Made by a program: the position numbers and the translations under genes
Notes under the pieces: generated by a model
What the model was told of the DNA's origin: nothing
What the model saw: the letters and a program-made list of their open reading frames with translations, nothing else
Databases searched by the model: none
NCBI RefSeq assembly: GCF_016861845.1
Contig: NZ_BOLV01000010.1
Location: 1 to 64,000 of the forward strand
DNA from: Lacticaseibacillus suilingensis
GTDB taxonomy: Bacteria > Bacillota > Bacilli > Lactobacillales > Lactobacillaceae
DNA: 64,000 nt
Reading direction: 5' to 3'
Shown here: in pieces, positions 1 through 7,889 of the stretch
Layout of the letters: each line of letters starts with the position of its first letter
Numbering within the stretch: the stretch's first letter is position 1

Positions 1-80
1 CGCCACAACTTCTATTTGATAACGGCCTGTTCTGGGATTGTCCTCAACGACTGGCTAACTTGTTCTTGCAATTTACGTAA
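1..80 (+). CDS. 3' end of an unidentified gene (partial)
   Basis: A reading frame enters from the left edge (codons from base 3) and stops at TAA 78-80. The visible 25 residues, ending in ...RLANLFLQFT, are rich in hydrophobic and aromatic residues and use codons like those of neighbouring genes. This is compatible with the C-terminus of a real cytoplasmic protein. Too little is present to name a family. It is called a gene only because the frame is open to the window edge and the bases after it (81-435) look non-coding. It could be a chance frame. Confidence 0.3.
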   Translation, partial: PQLLFDNGLFWDCPQRLANLFLQFT

Positions 81-435
81 GCAAGAAAAAGGCCACATTC
101 TGTCGAAACAAATTAGCGAAAAACACTGTCAACGATGCCAGAAGCTGGCCGGGTTCTTTTTGGCATAGAGGGAAAATCGTTTGGTGCGATCTAAAACAAT
201 CGGGTTTCATGTGAAACACCCAATGCTTAAGAATCGCCTTTGACCACTCGTTTAACCCGAATACTCGGCACTCACTACCACAGAAGCAACCTTTTGGCGT
301 CATTCGCCCTAAATTGGCATGCTTTTTGCGTATACGGGTTTGAAGGTTGGAAAAGTCAACTTGAGCAATCAGCATGGTGTTAATGTTGGCTCATGATTTT
401 TCTGACCGCGATAATGGATAGAGAGGTGACGATAC
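81..435. other. intergenic stretch, no supported gene
   Basis: About 355 bases precede the GH28 gene. The only long frame, minus strand 73-375, encodes a Cys-rich peptide with no recognisable domain and no ribosome binding site. It carries two loose Cys clusters that faintly recall a transposase zinc ribbon, which is not enough for a call. No hairpin terminator or clear promoter was found. The last bases hold the GAGAGGTG ribosome binding site at 421-428 for the next gene. Confidence 0.4.
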
Positions 436-1641
436 TTGACGAAAATGGCAGAGCTAATTGTGACTGATTATGGCGTCAAGGCAAACGTTGCGGCTGTTCA
501 AACCCAGGCCTTTCAAGCGGCGTTAGATGCATGCCGTGATCTCGGTGGAGGAACGGTTGTTGTTCCAGCCGGGCAGTTTGTGATTGGTAGCATTCGGCTG
601 TACAGCAATACACGGTTATTACTCAAAACCGGGGCCCTGATTAAAGGTTCCACCAACTTGGATGATTACCAGACCTTTGGGGAAGAGCCGGATATCGCCT
701 ATTTGCACAGTGAATACTGTGTTAAGGCCTGGCATTTGCCGCCTTATTATTTTCACGCCCTCATTGCCGCTTATGATGCCACCGACATTACGATTGAAGC
801 CGAACCGGGGGCCATCATTGATGGGCAGGACGTGTTTGACCCAGCCGGTGAGGAATCGTTTCGTGGGCCCATGGGCATGGTGTTCGCCAGAGTCTCAGGG
901 TTAACGCTCAAGCACTATACCATCCAAAACGCCGCGAACTGGGCGCATGTGATTGCGCGGTGCAAGGACGTTCAGATTAATGGCGTGACGGTGCTGGGCG
1001 GCCATGATGGCTTTGATTTGCATCACTCTCAGACCATTGAAATTGGGCACAGTGTCATCAAGTCCGGCGATGACTGTATTGCCGGCTATGACATTACCGA
1101 TTTGACGGTGCATGATACGGTTTTGAATACGGCATGCAACAGCCTGCGCATTGGTGGGCGCCAGCTTAAGGTGACACGCTGCTTGTTTACCGGGCCTGGC
1201 GAATACCCGCATCGCAGTGAAAATACCCATGATACCCATGCCATGGTGAAATGGTACGCGATGGCGGCTGATGCGGCGGTCGAATCGACGACTTTTGAGA
1301 TTAGCAACTCGGTGATGTTCCAGGCCCGGAATTTGGTCACTTACAACTATGGCGACAAGGTCATCATGCAAGATGGGCAACCATTGCGAGTCCTGAGCTT
1401 GGTGGGAGATGTGATTGGCCAGCTTGAGCAGACGTCAAAATTCTTCGGCCATGGCCAGCCTGTTCAGTTGAAGCTCAGCCAGTGTCGGGTGACCCCGCCA
1501 AGCGGTCAGCCTTTGCTCCAGATTGATGATGCGGCGACCGTCGTGCTTGATGATGTGACTTTGACCGCACCGACGACGATTCACCGGCGTGGTCAGCCGG
1601 CGGTTGCGTTGAGTGGCCATATTGAGCACCAAGTCATTTAG
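436..1641 (+). CDS. GH28-family (polygalacturonase-like) beta-helix glycosidase
   Basis: A 401-residue protein resembling glycoside hydrolase family 28, whose members hydrolyse alpha-galacturonosyl or rhamnogalacturonan bonds in pectin. The opening VTDYGVKAN with a following GGGTVVVPAG is the usual N-terminal strand pair. HDGFDL (about 190-195) matches the NTDG catalytic region, SGDDCI (about 210-215) matches the paired catalytic Asp, and CNSLRIGG (about 234-241) covers the later basic motif. The classical GHG motif is not obvious, so activity could differ. No signal peptide is visible, so it should act inside the cell on imported oligosaccharides. The start is TTG at 436, chosen because GAGAGGTG lies 7 bases upstream; the ATG at 445 would be too far. 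It probably forms an operon with the reductase 66 bases downstream. Confidence 0.75.
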   Translation: MTKMAELIVTDYGVKANVAAVQTQAFQAALDACRDLGGGTVVVPAGQFVIGSIRLYSNTRLLLKTGALIKGSTNLDDYQTFGEEPDIAYLHSEYCVKAWHLPPYYFHALIAAYDATDITIEAEPGAIIDGQDVFDPAGEESFRGPMGMVFARVSGLTLKHYTIQNAANWAHVIARCKDVQINGVTVLGGHDGFDLHHSQTIEIGHSVIKSGDDCIAGYDITDLTVHDTVLNTACNSLRIGGRQLKVTRCLFTGPGEYPHRSENTHDTHAMVKWYAMAADAAVESTTFEISNSVMFQARNLVTYNYGDKVIMQDGQPLRVLSLVGDVIGQLEQTSKFFGHGQPVQLKLSQCRVTPPSGQPLLQIDDAATVVLDDVTLTAPTTIHRRGQPAVALSGHIEHQVI

Positions 1642-1707
1642 GCGGCTTGAGCTTTTGAATCCACTTCTTGAAGGCGGTAGAATAAACCTGAAAGAAGATG
1701 TTAAATC

Positions 1708-2646
1708 ATGAAAATCACTGTTTTAGGGGTCGGCGGCATGGGCAGCCGGTTCGCCTTGATGTTGCACCAGGCGGGCAACGACGTGACGTTGGTTGACGGC
1801 TGGCAAACCAATATCGACGCCATTCGTCAAGATGGCATTCAGGCCAACTTTAACGGCAAGGCGGTCAGTGCCAAGATGCCGATTTACTCCCCGGCTGAAA
1901 TCGAAAAAAGTGGCGTGCAAGCCGATTTGATTGTCGTCTTCCTCAAGTCTAACCAGTTGAAGACGATGTTCGATCAGGTCAAAGCGCTGATTCATCCGGA
2001 TACTTACGTGCTGTGCCTGCTGAATGGGATCGGCCATGAAGACGTCTTGGAGCAATACGTGGCCAAAGATCACCTGATTCTGGGCATTACCATGTGGACT
2101 GCCGGCATGACCGGCCCTGGCCATGTCGAGCTGGTTGGGGATGGTGAAGTGGAGCTGCAAAACTTCGCGCCGGCGGGCAAAGACTTTGCGCTGCAAGTCG
2201 TGAATGTCTTTGACAAAGCAGGCCTACATCCCAAGTATAGTGAGAACGTAAAGTATTCCATCTGGCGTAAGGCGTGCGTCAACGGCACGTTGAACTGCCT
2301 GTGCGCTTTGCTGGATTGCAATATCGGCCAATTTGGCAAGACCAAGGAAGCGCCTGACATGCTCCACACGATTATCGCTGAATTTGCGGCGGTGGCGGCC
2401 AAGGAAGGCGTCAAGCTGGATCAAACTGAAGTCTACAATCACGTCGCGGCGACCTTCACGGCGAACATTGCGGATCACTATCCTTCCATGCACCAAGACC
2501 TCGTGCAGCACCACCGGCTCACCGAAATCGACTTTATCGATGGCGCCGTGGCGCGCAAAGGCGAGAAGTACGACATTCCAACGCCATACTGCAAGCTGTT
2601 GACGCAGTTGGTTCACGCCAAAGAACAACTGATTGGCGCGAAATAG
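1708..2646 (+). CDS. ketopantoate reductase family (ApbA/PanE-like) oxidoreductase
   Basis: A 312-residue NAD(P)-dependent reductase of the 2-dehydropantoate 2-reductase family. The N-terminal Rossmann motif is GVGGMGSRF (about 7-15), followed by the family's VFLKSNQ and LLNGIGHEDVL segments, and an all-helical C-terminal domain with the KACVNG catalytic-lysine region (about 190). Family members reduce ketopantoate to pantoate for coenzyme A synthesis, but many paralogs act on other 2-keto acids. Its place directly behind a GH28 gene and beside gluconate genes suggests a sugar-acid role as an alternative to pantothenate synthesis. A hairpin terminator follows 10 bases after the stop. Confidence 0.7.
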   Translation: MKITVLGVGGMGSRFALMLHQAGNDVTLVDGWQTNIDAIRQDGIQANFNGKAVSAKMPIYSPAEIEKSGVQADLIVVFLKSNQLKTMFDQVKALIHPDTYVLCLLNGIGHEDVLEQYVAKDHLILGITMWTAGMTGPGHVELVGDGEVELQNFAPAGKDFALQVVNVFDKAGLHPKYSENVKYSIWRKACVNGTLNCLCALLDCNIGQFGKTKEAPDMLHTIIAEFAAVAAKEGVKLDQTEVYNHVAATFTANIADHYPSMHQDLVQHHRLTEIDFIDGAVARKGEKYDIPTPYCKLLTQLVHAKEQLIGAK

Positions 2647-2655
2647 GATATAAAT

Positions 2656-2687
2656 AGGCGGCTGACATTTTCGTCAGTCGCCTTTTT
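2656..2687. terminator. intrinsic terminator after the panE-like gene, between convergent genes
   Basis: The stem AGGCGGCTGAC / GTCAGTCGCCT with a 6-base loop is followed on the plus strand by TTTTT. It lies between the stops of two convergent genes and may also stop gntK transcription, though the T-run on the minus side is weak. Confidence 0.8.
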
Positions 2688-2696
2688 GTATGACAG

Positions 2697-4175
2697 TTAC
2701 GCGTTAAACGCATCGTATTCAGTTGCCATCACCTTAAACATGTGCTGCCAACGCGGCCACCACTGCTCGTATTGCGCAGCCACCTCGGGATTAGGCGCAT
2801 AATGTGCAAAATCACTTGGTTCCTGGTTGATTTGGGCCAGCGAGTCCCAGCGGCCTAAGCCAAGTAGGCCAATGGCAGCAGCCCCGCGCGCGGAGCTTTG
2901 GCCGCCGTCCAACACCTTTAGCGGCCGGTTCAAAATATCAGCGGTCAACTGGCACCAAAACGGACTTTGGGCGAAGCCGCCGGCGGCAAACAGCGGTGCA
3001 TCGCTGCCTGCCAGCTGCAGCTTTTGATCAACCAACTTGAGGTTAAACAGCATGCCTTCCACTGCCGCACGAATGAGGTCGGCGCGGGTGTGTTGAGCGG
3101 TCAGACCGAGGTAGCTGCCGAAGGCGTTGGAATCCCATAACGGGGCCCGTTCGCCGTGCAGATAAGGCAGGAACACCAGGTGATGTGCATTCGCCGGGGC
3201 CTCAGCGGCCTCGGCCAAAAGCGCCGGATAGTCGGCTTCCTGACTTGGATCAAAGACTTGCTGCAGCCAGTTTAAGACATTGCCGCCGTTGTTGACCGGG
3301 CCGCCATTGACCCAATAGCCAGGGGCGAGGTAATAGCTGAAGGTTTGGCCGCTGGGGTCCAGCTGCAGCTCATGCAGCGTGGTGCGCAAGGCGGCGGAAG
3401 TGCCAATGGTCAGTGTTTCGTCACCTGGGCGAATCGCGCCGAGGCCGAGGTTGCTCAACGGGCCGTCAGTGGCGCCGAGCACCAGCGGCAAGCCCACCGG
3501 CAGATCCAGTAATGCCGCTCCAGCCGTAGCCAGTGGCACATGCGCGGTGGTTTCAACCAGCGTGGGTAGCTGCGCCTCCGTGACCCCAGCCAGCGCCAGC
3601 AGGCCCGGGGCCCAAGCTTTATTTCCCGGGAAAAACAACCCCGTGGCATTGGCGGTGCTGTCATCCATGACATATTGCCCAGTTAAGACGGCAAAGAGAT
3701 AGCTCTTGAGATCGAGCACATGCGCTGCGCGCGCCACCAGGCCGGGCTGCGTTTGGTTCAGCCAAAGCAACTTGGCGAAGGGGGTCATGGGATGAATCGG
3801 CACGCCGGTTTGCCGCAGTAACGCGGCTGTGGCCGGTTCGTGCAACTGGTCTACAATGGCCGCCGGCCGGTTGTCTGCCCAAGTCATGATCTGCGTCAGC
3901 GGCTGATTATCCGCATCGGTCAACACCAGACTGTGCATGGCCCCGGAGAAGCTCAGGCCAATCACCTGGGCAGCGTCAATCTGGGTTAACACTTCCCGCA
4001 CGCCAGCCTGCACTGCCGCCAGCAAATCGGCTGGAGCTTGTTCCGCCATGCCTGGCGTGGTTTGCGTCAGCGGGTAGCCATGATTGGCACTGGCCAGCGC
4101 GTTAGCATTGAGGTCATAGGCGACCACTTTGGTACTGGTGGTGCCAATATCGACTGCAATAATGGATTCTGTCAT
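2697..4175 (-). CDS. gntK: gluconokinase (FGGY family)
   Basis: A 492-residue FGGY sugar kinase that phosphorylates D-gluconate with ATP to 6-phosphogluconate in the cytoplasm. The N-terminal phosphate-binding loop is DIGTTSTK (about 9-16), followed by the GFSGAMHSLV-type segment and MTWADNR, typical of gluconate rather than xylulose kinases. The second domain contains VNGGPVNNGGN and a C-terminal GGFAQSPFW nucleotide-binding segment. The gene lies 7 bases behind gnd on the same strand, so the pair makes and then oxidises 6-phosphogluconate. No gluconate permease is present in the window. Assignment to gluconate rests on family resemblance plus the gnd neighbour. Confidence 0.85.
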   Translation of the reverse strand: MTESIIAVDIGTTSTKVVAYDLNANALASANHGYPLTQTTPGMAEQAPADLLAAVQAGVREVLTQIDAAQVIGLSFSGAMHSLVLTDADNQPLTQIMTWADNRPAAIVDQLHEPATAALLRQTGVPIHPMTPFAKLLWLNQTQPGLVARAAHVLDLKSYLFAVLTGQYVMDDSTANATGLFFPGNKAWAPGLLALAGVTEAQLPTLVETTAHVPLATAGAALLDLPVGLPLVLGATDGPLSNLGLGAIRPGDETLTIGTSAALRTTLHELQLDPSGQTFSYYLAPGYWVNGGPVNNGGNVLNWLQQVFDPSQEADYPALLAEAAEAPANAHHLVFLPYLHGERAPLWDSNAFGSYLGLTAQHTRADLIRAAVEGMLFNLKLVDQKLQLAGSDAPLFAAGGFAQSPFWCQLTADILNRPLKVLDGGQSSARGAAAIGLLGLGRWDSLAQINQEPSDFAHYAPNPEVAAQYEQWWPRWQHMFKVMATEYDAFNA

Positions 4176-4182
4176 ATCAAAC

Positions 4183-5079
4183 TCAATTCTTGTCGATCGG
4201 ATGGCCGCCGAATTCGTTGCGCAGTGCGGCGACGACTTTACCGGTCATGGTGTCAGTCCGTTCGGAGTTGTAGCGCGCCATCAAGGCTGCAGTGATCACA
4301 GGCGTGGGCGTATGCTGGCGAATGCCTTCCTCAACCGTCCAGGCGCCTTCACCACTGGAGTGCATCACGCCTTTAAGCTGCTCAAGCTTCGGATCTTTGG
4401 AAAAGGCATCGGCTGCCAGCTCCATTAGCCAGCCGCGAATGACACTGCCATGATCCCACATGGCAGCGACAGCTTCGTTGTCATAGTCGAACGGTGAGTT
4501 GGCCAGCACATCAAAGCCTTCACCGATGGCCGCCATCATGCCGTATTCGATGCCGTTGTGCACCATTTTCAGATAGTGACCGGAGCCAGCGGGGCCAGTG
4601 TAGAGGTAACCACCAGGCTGAGCGATGGCTTCAAACAGCGGCTCAATTGTCGCAAACACGGCCTTGTCGCCGCCAATCATGAAGTTCCCATTGGCCCGGG
4701 CGCCGGACATGCCACCTGAGCTGCCGACGTCAAAGAAGTGCATTTGCTTGGCGTCAAAGGCCTTGGCTTCCGCCAGCGAATCCTGATAGTAGGAATTCCC
4801 GCCATCGATGATGCGGTCCCCGGCACTCGCCAGTTCGCGCAAGGACTGCAGGGTCGCTTTGGTGGGTTTGCCGGCAGGCACCATCACCCAAATCAGGCGC
4901 GGGGTCTGAAGGCTGTCAATCAAGGCGGCTAGGGTGTCAGCGGTGGTGACACCGACTTCAGCGGCGCGGGTGCGGGCTTCTGGCATCAAGTCGAAGGCTT
5001 TCACGGTCAGGTCGTGATCTTGCATGTTCTGAGCCAGGTTCAGACCCATTTTTCCGAGTCCAATCAATCCAATTTCCAT
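4183..5079 (-). CDS. gnd: 6-phosphogluconate dehydrogenase, short (YqeC/GntZ-type)
   Basis: A 298-residue member of the short 6-phosphogluconate dehydrogenase group, which converts 6-phosphogluconate to ribulose 5-phosphate and CO2, usually with NAD. The Rossmann loop GLIGLGKMG is at about 4-12, GGNSYYQDS at about 93-101, and the substrate-binding GSSGGMSGA follows. The length near 300, against about 470 for the classical enzyme, marks the short form. It is the first gene of a gnd-gntK operon feeding the phosphoketolase route. The only upstream SD-like sequence (GGAG) is rather far from the ATG, so translation may be weak. Confidence 0.85.
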   Translation of the reverse strand: MEIGLIGLGKMGLNLAQNMQDHDLTVKAFDLMPEARTRAAEVGVTTADTLAALIDSLQTPRLIWVMVPAGKPTKATLQSLRELASAGDRIIDGGNSYYQDSLAEAKAFDAKQMHFFDVGSSGGMSGARANGNFMIGGDKAVFATIEPLFEAIAQPGGYLYTGPAGSGHYLKMVHNGIEYGMMAAIGEGFDVLANSPFDYDNEAVAAMWDHGSVIRGWLMELAADAFSKDPKLEQLKGVMHSSGEGAWTVEEGIRQHTPTPVITAALMARYNSERTDTMTGKVVAALRNEFGGHPIDKN

Positions 5080-5180
5080 GATGTGTTTGTTTGCTCCAAT
5101 CTGTGTTTGCGATAGTCGTCGTTCAAAATAGTATCACTAAAGGGGCCAAGGACGCGAATTCTGACAAATAACGGTCTTTC

Positions 5181-5313
5181 TTCCAGCCTAGTCGCGCTAC
5201 GTAGGGCCAACGCCGGAGTGAATAGCTACGCACCAAACCTCACCGGCAAAGAACGCCGGCAATGCTTGGTGCTAGGCTACCCATCCGGCTAAAGCGGCCC
5301 TACTCCGCAGCCT
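5181..5313 (+). repeat. nested-hairpin intergenic element, copy E1
   Basis: Full copy of the recurring element. Stems from outside in: GTAGGGCC / GGCCCTAC, GCCGGAGTG / CCATCCGGC, GCACCAA / TTGGTGC, and an apical CCGGC / GCCGG with an A-rich loop. Its 3' end (CTCCGCAGCC) runs into the uxuA coding sequence and encodes part of the last residues of UxuA on the minus strand. It lies between two minus-strand genes, so it is antisense to both. Confidence 0.85.
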
Positions 5314-6376
5314 TGGCGCATGCTTCAATCAGCCCGTTCAGATACTGACTCCCAAGCGCGCGGTCGTACAGGCCATAGCCGGCCCGGCCGGTTTCGCCCC
5401 AAATCATGCGGCCGTGGTCTGGGCGGATGTAGCCGTCAAAGCCACTTTCAGTCAAGGTGTTGATGATCTCATACATGTCGATGGAGCCTGCCGAAGAGGC
5501 GTGCGCGGTTTCGTGGAAGTCGCCGTTTGCCCCGCGCTTCAGGTTGCGAGCATGCACGAATGGGACGCGATCCAGCCCGACGAATTCGCGGATAATCGCA
5601 GGGACGTCGTTGGCGGGGTCTTCGCCGAGGCTGCCGACGCACAGGGTCAGGCCGTTCATCGGGCTGTCGACCATGTGAATGATGCGGTCCAGATCGTTCC
5701 GGTTCTTGACGATGCGGGGCAAACCGAACAGCGGCTGCGGCGGGTCGTCCGGGTGAATGGCCATTTTGATGCCCTCCGCTTCGCAGGTCGGGATAATAGC
5801 GGCGAGGAAATAGCGCAGGTTTTCCGCCAAGTCGGCTTCGGTGACGCCTTCGTAGGCGGTAAACAGCGTGGCGAGGTCATCAAGCCGCTCTGGTTCCCAG
5901 CCGGGCATCGGGTATTCATCATGCGCGGCTTTGGCCTTGGCAATCATGGCTTGAGCGCTGCCTTGCACCTGAGTGTGGTCGAAGGCCAGGTCGGTGGAAC
6001 CGTCTGGCAACCGGTAAAACAGATCGGTGCGGGTCCAGTCAAAAATCGGCATGAAGTTGTAGCAAATCACCTTGATACCGTACTTGGCGAGGCGTTTGAT
6101 GGTGGTGATGTAATTTGCGATGTACTGGTCGCGGCTCGGCCGACCGAGTTTGATATCTTCGTGAATGTTGACGGACTCGATGACCTCTAGCTTCATGCCG
6201 GCAGCTTCCACTTGCTGCTTCAAAGCGGCGATTTCGGCTTCTGGCCAGGCGGCGCCGGCCGGCTGGTCGAACAAGGTGCCAACGATTTGATTCACGCCAG
6301 GGAGCTGACGAATTTGTTGTAACTTGACGGGATCGGCATCTTCACCGAACCAGCGGAAACTCATTTTCATGGTCAT
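5300..6376 (-). CDS. uxuA: mannonate dehydratase
   Basis: A 358-residue mannonate dehydratase, which removes water from D-mannonate to give 2-keto-3-deoxygluconate in the hexuronate pathway (a metal-dependent TIM barrel). Recognisable segments are MSFRWFG at the start, VIESVNIHEDIKLG (about 65-78), CYNFMPIFDWTRTD, the metal-region HPDDPP, CVGSLGEDPANDVP and FVHARNLKR. The ATG overlaps the stop of the upstream GH1 gene by one base (TAATG), so translation is coupled. The last codons (AKAAE) are written by repeat element E1, suggesting the insertion replaced the original end. No other uronate-pathway gene is in the window. Confidence 0.9.
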   Translation of the reverse strand: MTMKMSFRWFGEDADPVKLQQIRQLPGVNQIVGTLFDQPAGAAWPEAEIAALKQQVEAAGMKLEVIESVNIHEDIKLGRPSRDQYIANYITTIKRLAKYGIKVICYNFMPIFDWTRTDLFYRLPDGSTDLAFDHTQVQGSAQAMIAKAKAAHDEYPMPGWEPERLDDLATLFTAYEGVTEADLAENLRYFLAAIIPTCEAEGIKMAIHPDDPPQPLFGLPRIVKNRNDLDRIIHMVDSPMNGLTLCVGSLGEDPANDVPAIIREFVGLDRVPFVHARNLKRGANGDFHETAHASSAGSIDMYEIINTLTESGFDGYIRPDHGRMIWGETGRAGYGLYDRALGSQYLNGLIEACAKAAE

Positions 6377-7800
6377 TAAGCGTATACTCCTTTGGCAAAA
6401 GCGGTGGTATCAGGCAAGGTGCGGTTTTTGATCAGGTCACGATACCAGAGGCCCGAGCGTTTCATTCGGCGGGCGAGGTTGTGCTCGAGGTCAATTTCCA
6501 CCAGACCGTAACGATTCTTGAAGGCGTTCATCGGGGACACGCAATCGGTGAAGGCCCAGAGCATGTAGCCTTCGCAGTTGGCGCCTTCGTTCACTGCCTT
6601 GATTAGCCAGTGCAGGTGTTCCTGGATGAAGTTGATGCGGTAGTCGTCATTGATCATGCCGCTGTCATCGCGGAATTGAGCTTCGTTTTCGATGCCCATG
6701 CCGTTTTCACTGATAAACCACGGGAAGTTGTTGTATTCATGCTTCATGATCATGGCAAGGTCGTACATCATTGGCGGGTAGATTTCCCAGCCGCGGGAGG
6801 CGTTAAACTTGCGCCCTGGCAGGACAAAATCGTCGTAGTACTTACGCGGATTAAAGGCGGCTTGCGGATTCCACAGGTGTTCCGGTTCCCTGACGCGCGC
6901 GGGGAAGTACAGATTCAGGCCAATCACGTCGATGGTGTTTGCCGCAATGATGCCATCGTCTTGCGGCTCCGCCTTGAACTGGATGTCGTTGTGATCCAGC
7001 AAGGTCAAGAGCTCATGGCTGTAGTGGCCTTTGAGCAAGGGGTCGACGAACAGGCGGTTGTGGAACAGGTCATAGGCATGCGCGGCGTCAACATCGGGTT
7101 GATAACCCGCGGCGCGGGGATACGCGAATTCCCAGTTGTGGATGATGCCCACCCGGCCGGGTAGTTCCATGTCCCGGTAGGCTTTCACCACCAGCGCAAT
7201 GGCGAGGACTTTGTGGTAATTGCACTGCATCCACTTTTGCGGATTGAGGTCATGCGGGTAGCGCACGCCGTCGAGGTGAATGCGGGTTTGCGGCACGATC
7301 GGTTCGTTGAAGGTGAACCAGTCGCAGACCCGGTCGCCGTAGCGCTTGAACAAAATGCGGGCGTATTCGACGAACAGCCGGACGACTTCGCGAGAATTCC
7401 AGCCGCCGAATTTATCCTGCAGGAATTGCGGCACTTCATAGTGTTCCATCGCAATCATCGGCTTGATGCCGGCGGCGAGCAAGGCGTTGATCACATCATC
7501 AATGTGCTGGGCGTAGTCTTCATCGACCGTGAGCTTTTCGTAATCGGTGAAAAAGCGGCCCCAGTTAATCGAGGTGCGGTAGGTTTTCAGGCCAATTTCC
7601 TTCATTAAATCGATATCTTCCTGATATCGGGTCATGAAGTCGGTGGCCACGTCTGGGCCTTTGCCATTGTGCCAAACGAAATACTCGTTTTTGTACCAAT
7701 CATCCAAGTAGGAGTCTTGGCCCGGCTTTTTGCCTTTCCAACCTTCTGTTTGCCAGGCGGAAGAAGCGGCGCCTAATTGAAATTGTTCTGGAATTTGCAT
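6376..7800 (-). CDS. GH1 family (6-phospho-)beta-glycosidase
   Basis: A 474-residue GH1 TIM-barrel retaining glycosidase. FQLGAASSAWQTEG is the N-terminal signature, FTFNEP (about 160-165) carries the acid/base Glu, and ISENGMG (about 365-371) carries the nucleophile Glu. Near the C-terminus a Ser...Lys-Asn-Arg-Tyr-Gly pattern (SPMNAFKNRYG) matches the phosphate-binding Ser/Lys/Tyr set of 6-phospho-beta-glycosidases. With the PTS permease upstream, this points to a phosphorylated disaccharide substrate. It differs from ordinary BglA proteins in many loops and is translationally coupled to uxuA, so its substrate may contain a uronic or aldonic unit (inference). Start: ATG with GGAGG 5 bases upstream. 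Confidence 0.8.
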   Translation of the reverse strand: MQIPEQFQLGAASSAWQTEGWKGKKPGQDSYLDDWYKNEYFVWHNGKGPDVATDFMTRYQEDIDLMKEIGLKTYRTSINWGRFFTDYEKLTVDEDYAQHIDDVINALLAAGIKPMIAMEHYEVPQFLQDKFGGWNSREVVRLFVEYARILFKRYGDRVCDWFTFNEPIVPQTRIHLDGVRYPHDLNPQKWMQCNYHKVLAIALVVKAYRDMELPGRVGIIHNWEFAYPRAAGYQPDVDAAHAYDLFHNRLFVDPLLKGHYSHELLTLLDHNDIQFKAEPQDDGIIAANTIDVIGLNLYFPARVREPEHLWNPQAAFNPRKYYDDFVLPGRKFNASRGWEIYPPMMYDLAMIMKHEYNNFPWFISENGMGIENEAQFRDDSGMINDDYRINFIQEHLHWLIKAVNEGANCEGYMLWAFTDCVSPMNAFKNRYGLVEIDLEHNLARRMKRSGLWYRDLIKNRTLPDTTAFAKGVYA

Positions 7801-7840
7801 GAAGTCCTCCTATGATAACGGCTGCGTGACGGGAAATGAG

Positions 7841-7870
7841 AAACGGACCTGACGTTGTCGGTCAGATCCG
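7841..7870 (-). terminator. hairpin between EIIC and GH1 (possible attenuator or processing site)
   Basis: An inverted repeat (CGGACCTGAC / GTCAGATCCG, one mismatch) lies in the 89-base gap between the EIIC stop and the GH1 start. On the minus strand only three T follow the stem, so it is a weak or partial terminator, which could lower GH1-uxuA expression relative to EIIC. Confidence 0.4.
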
Positions 7871-7889
7871 CCTGTATTGCAAGTGAAAA

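Noticed and set aside
73-375. Minus-strand 100-codon Cys-rich frame suggesting a transposase zinc-ribbon remnant
   Set aside because: No ribosome site, no continuation of a transposase in any frame, and no inverted repeats. Resemblance is too weak to call.
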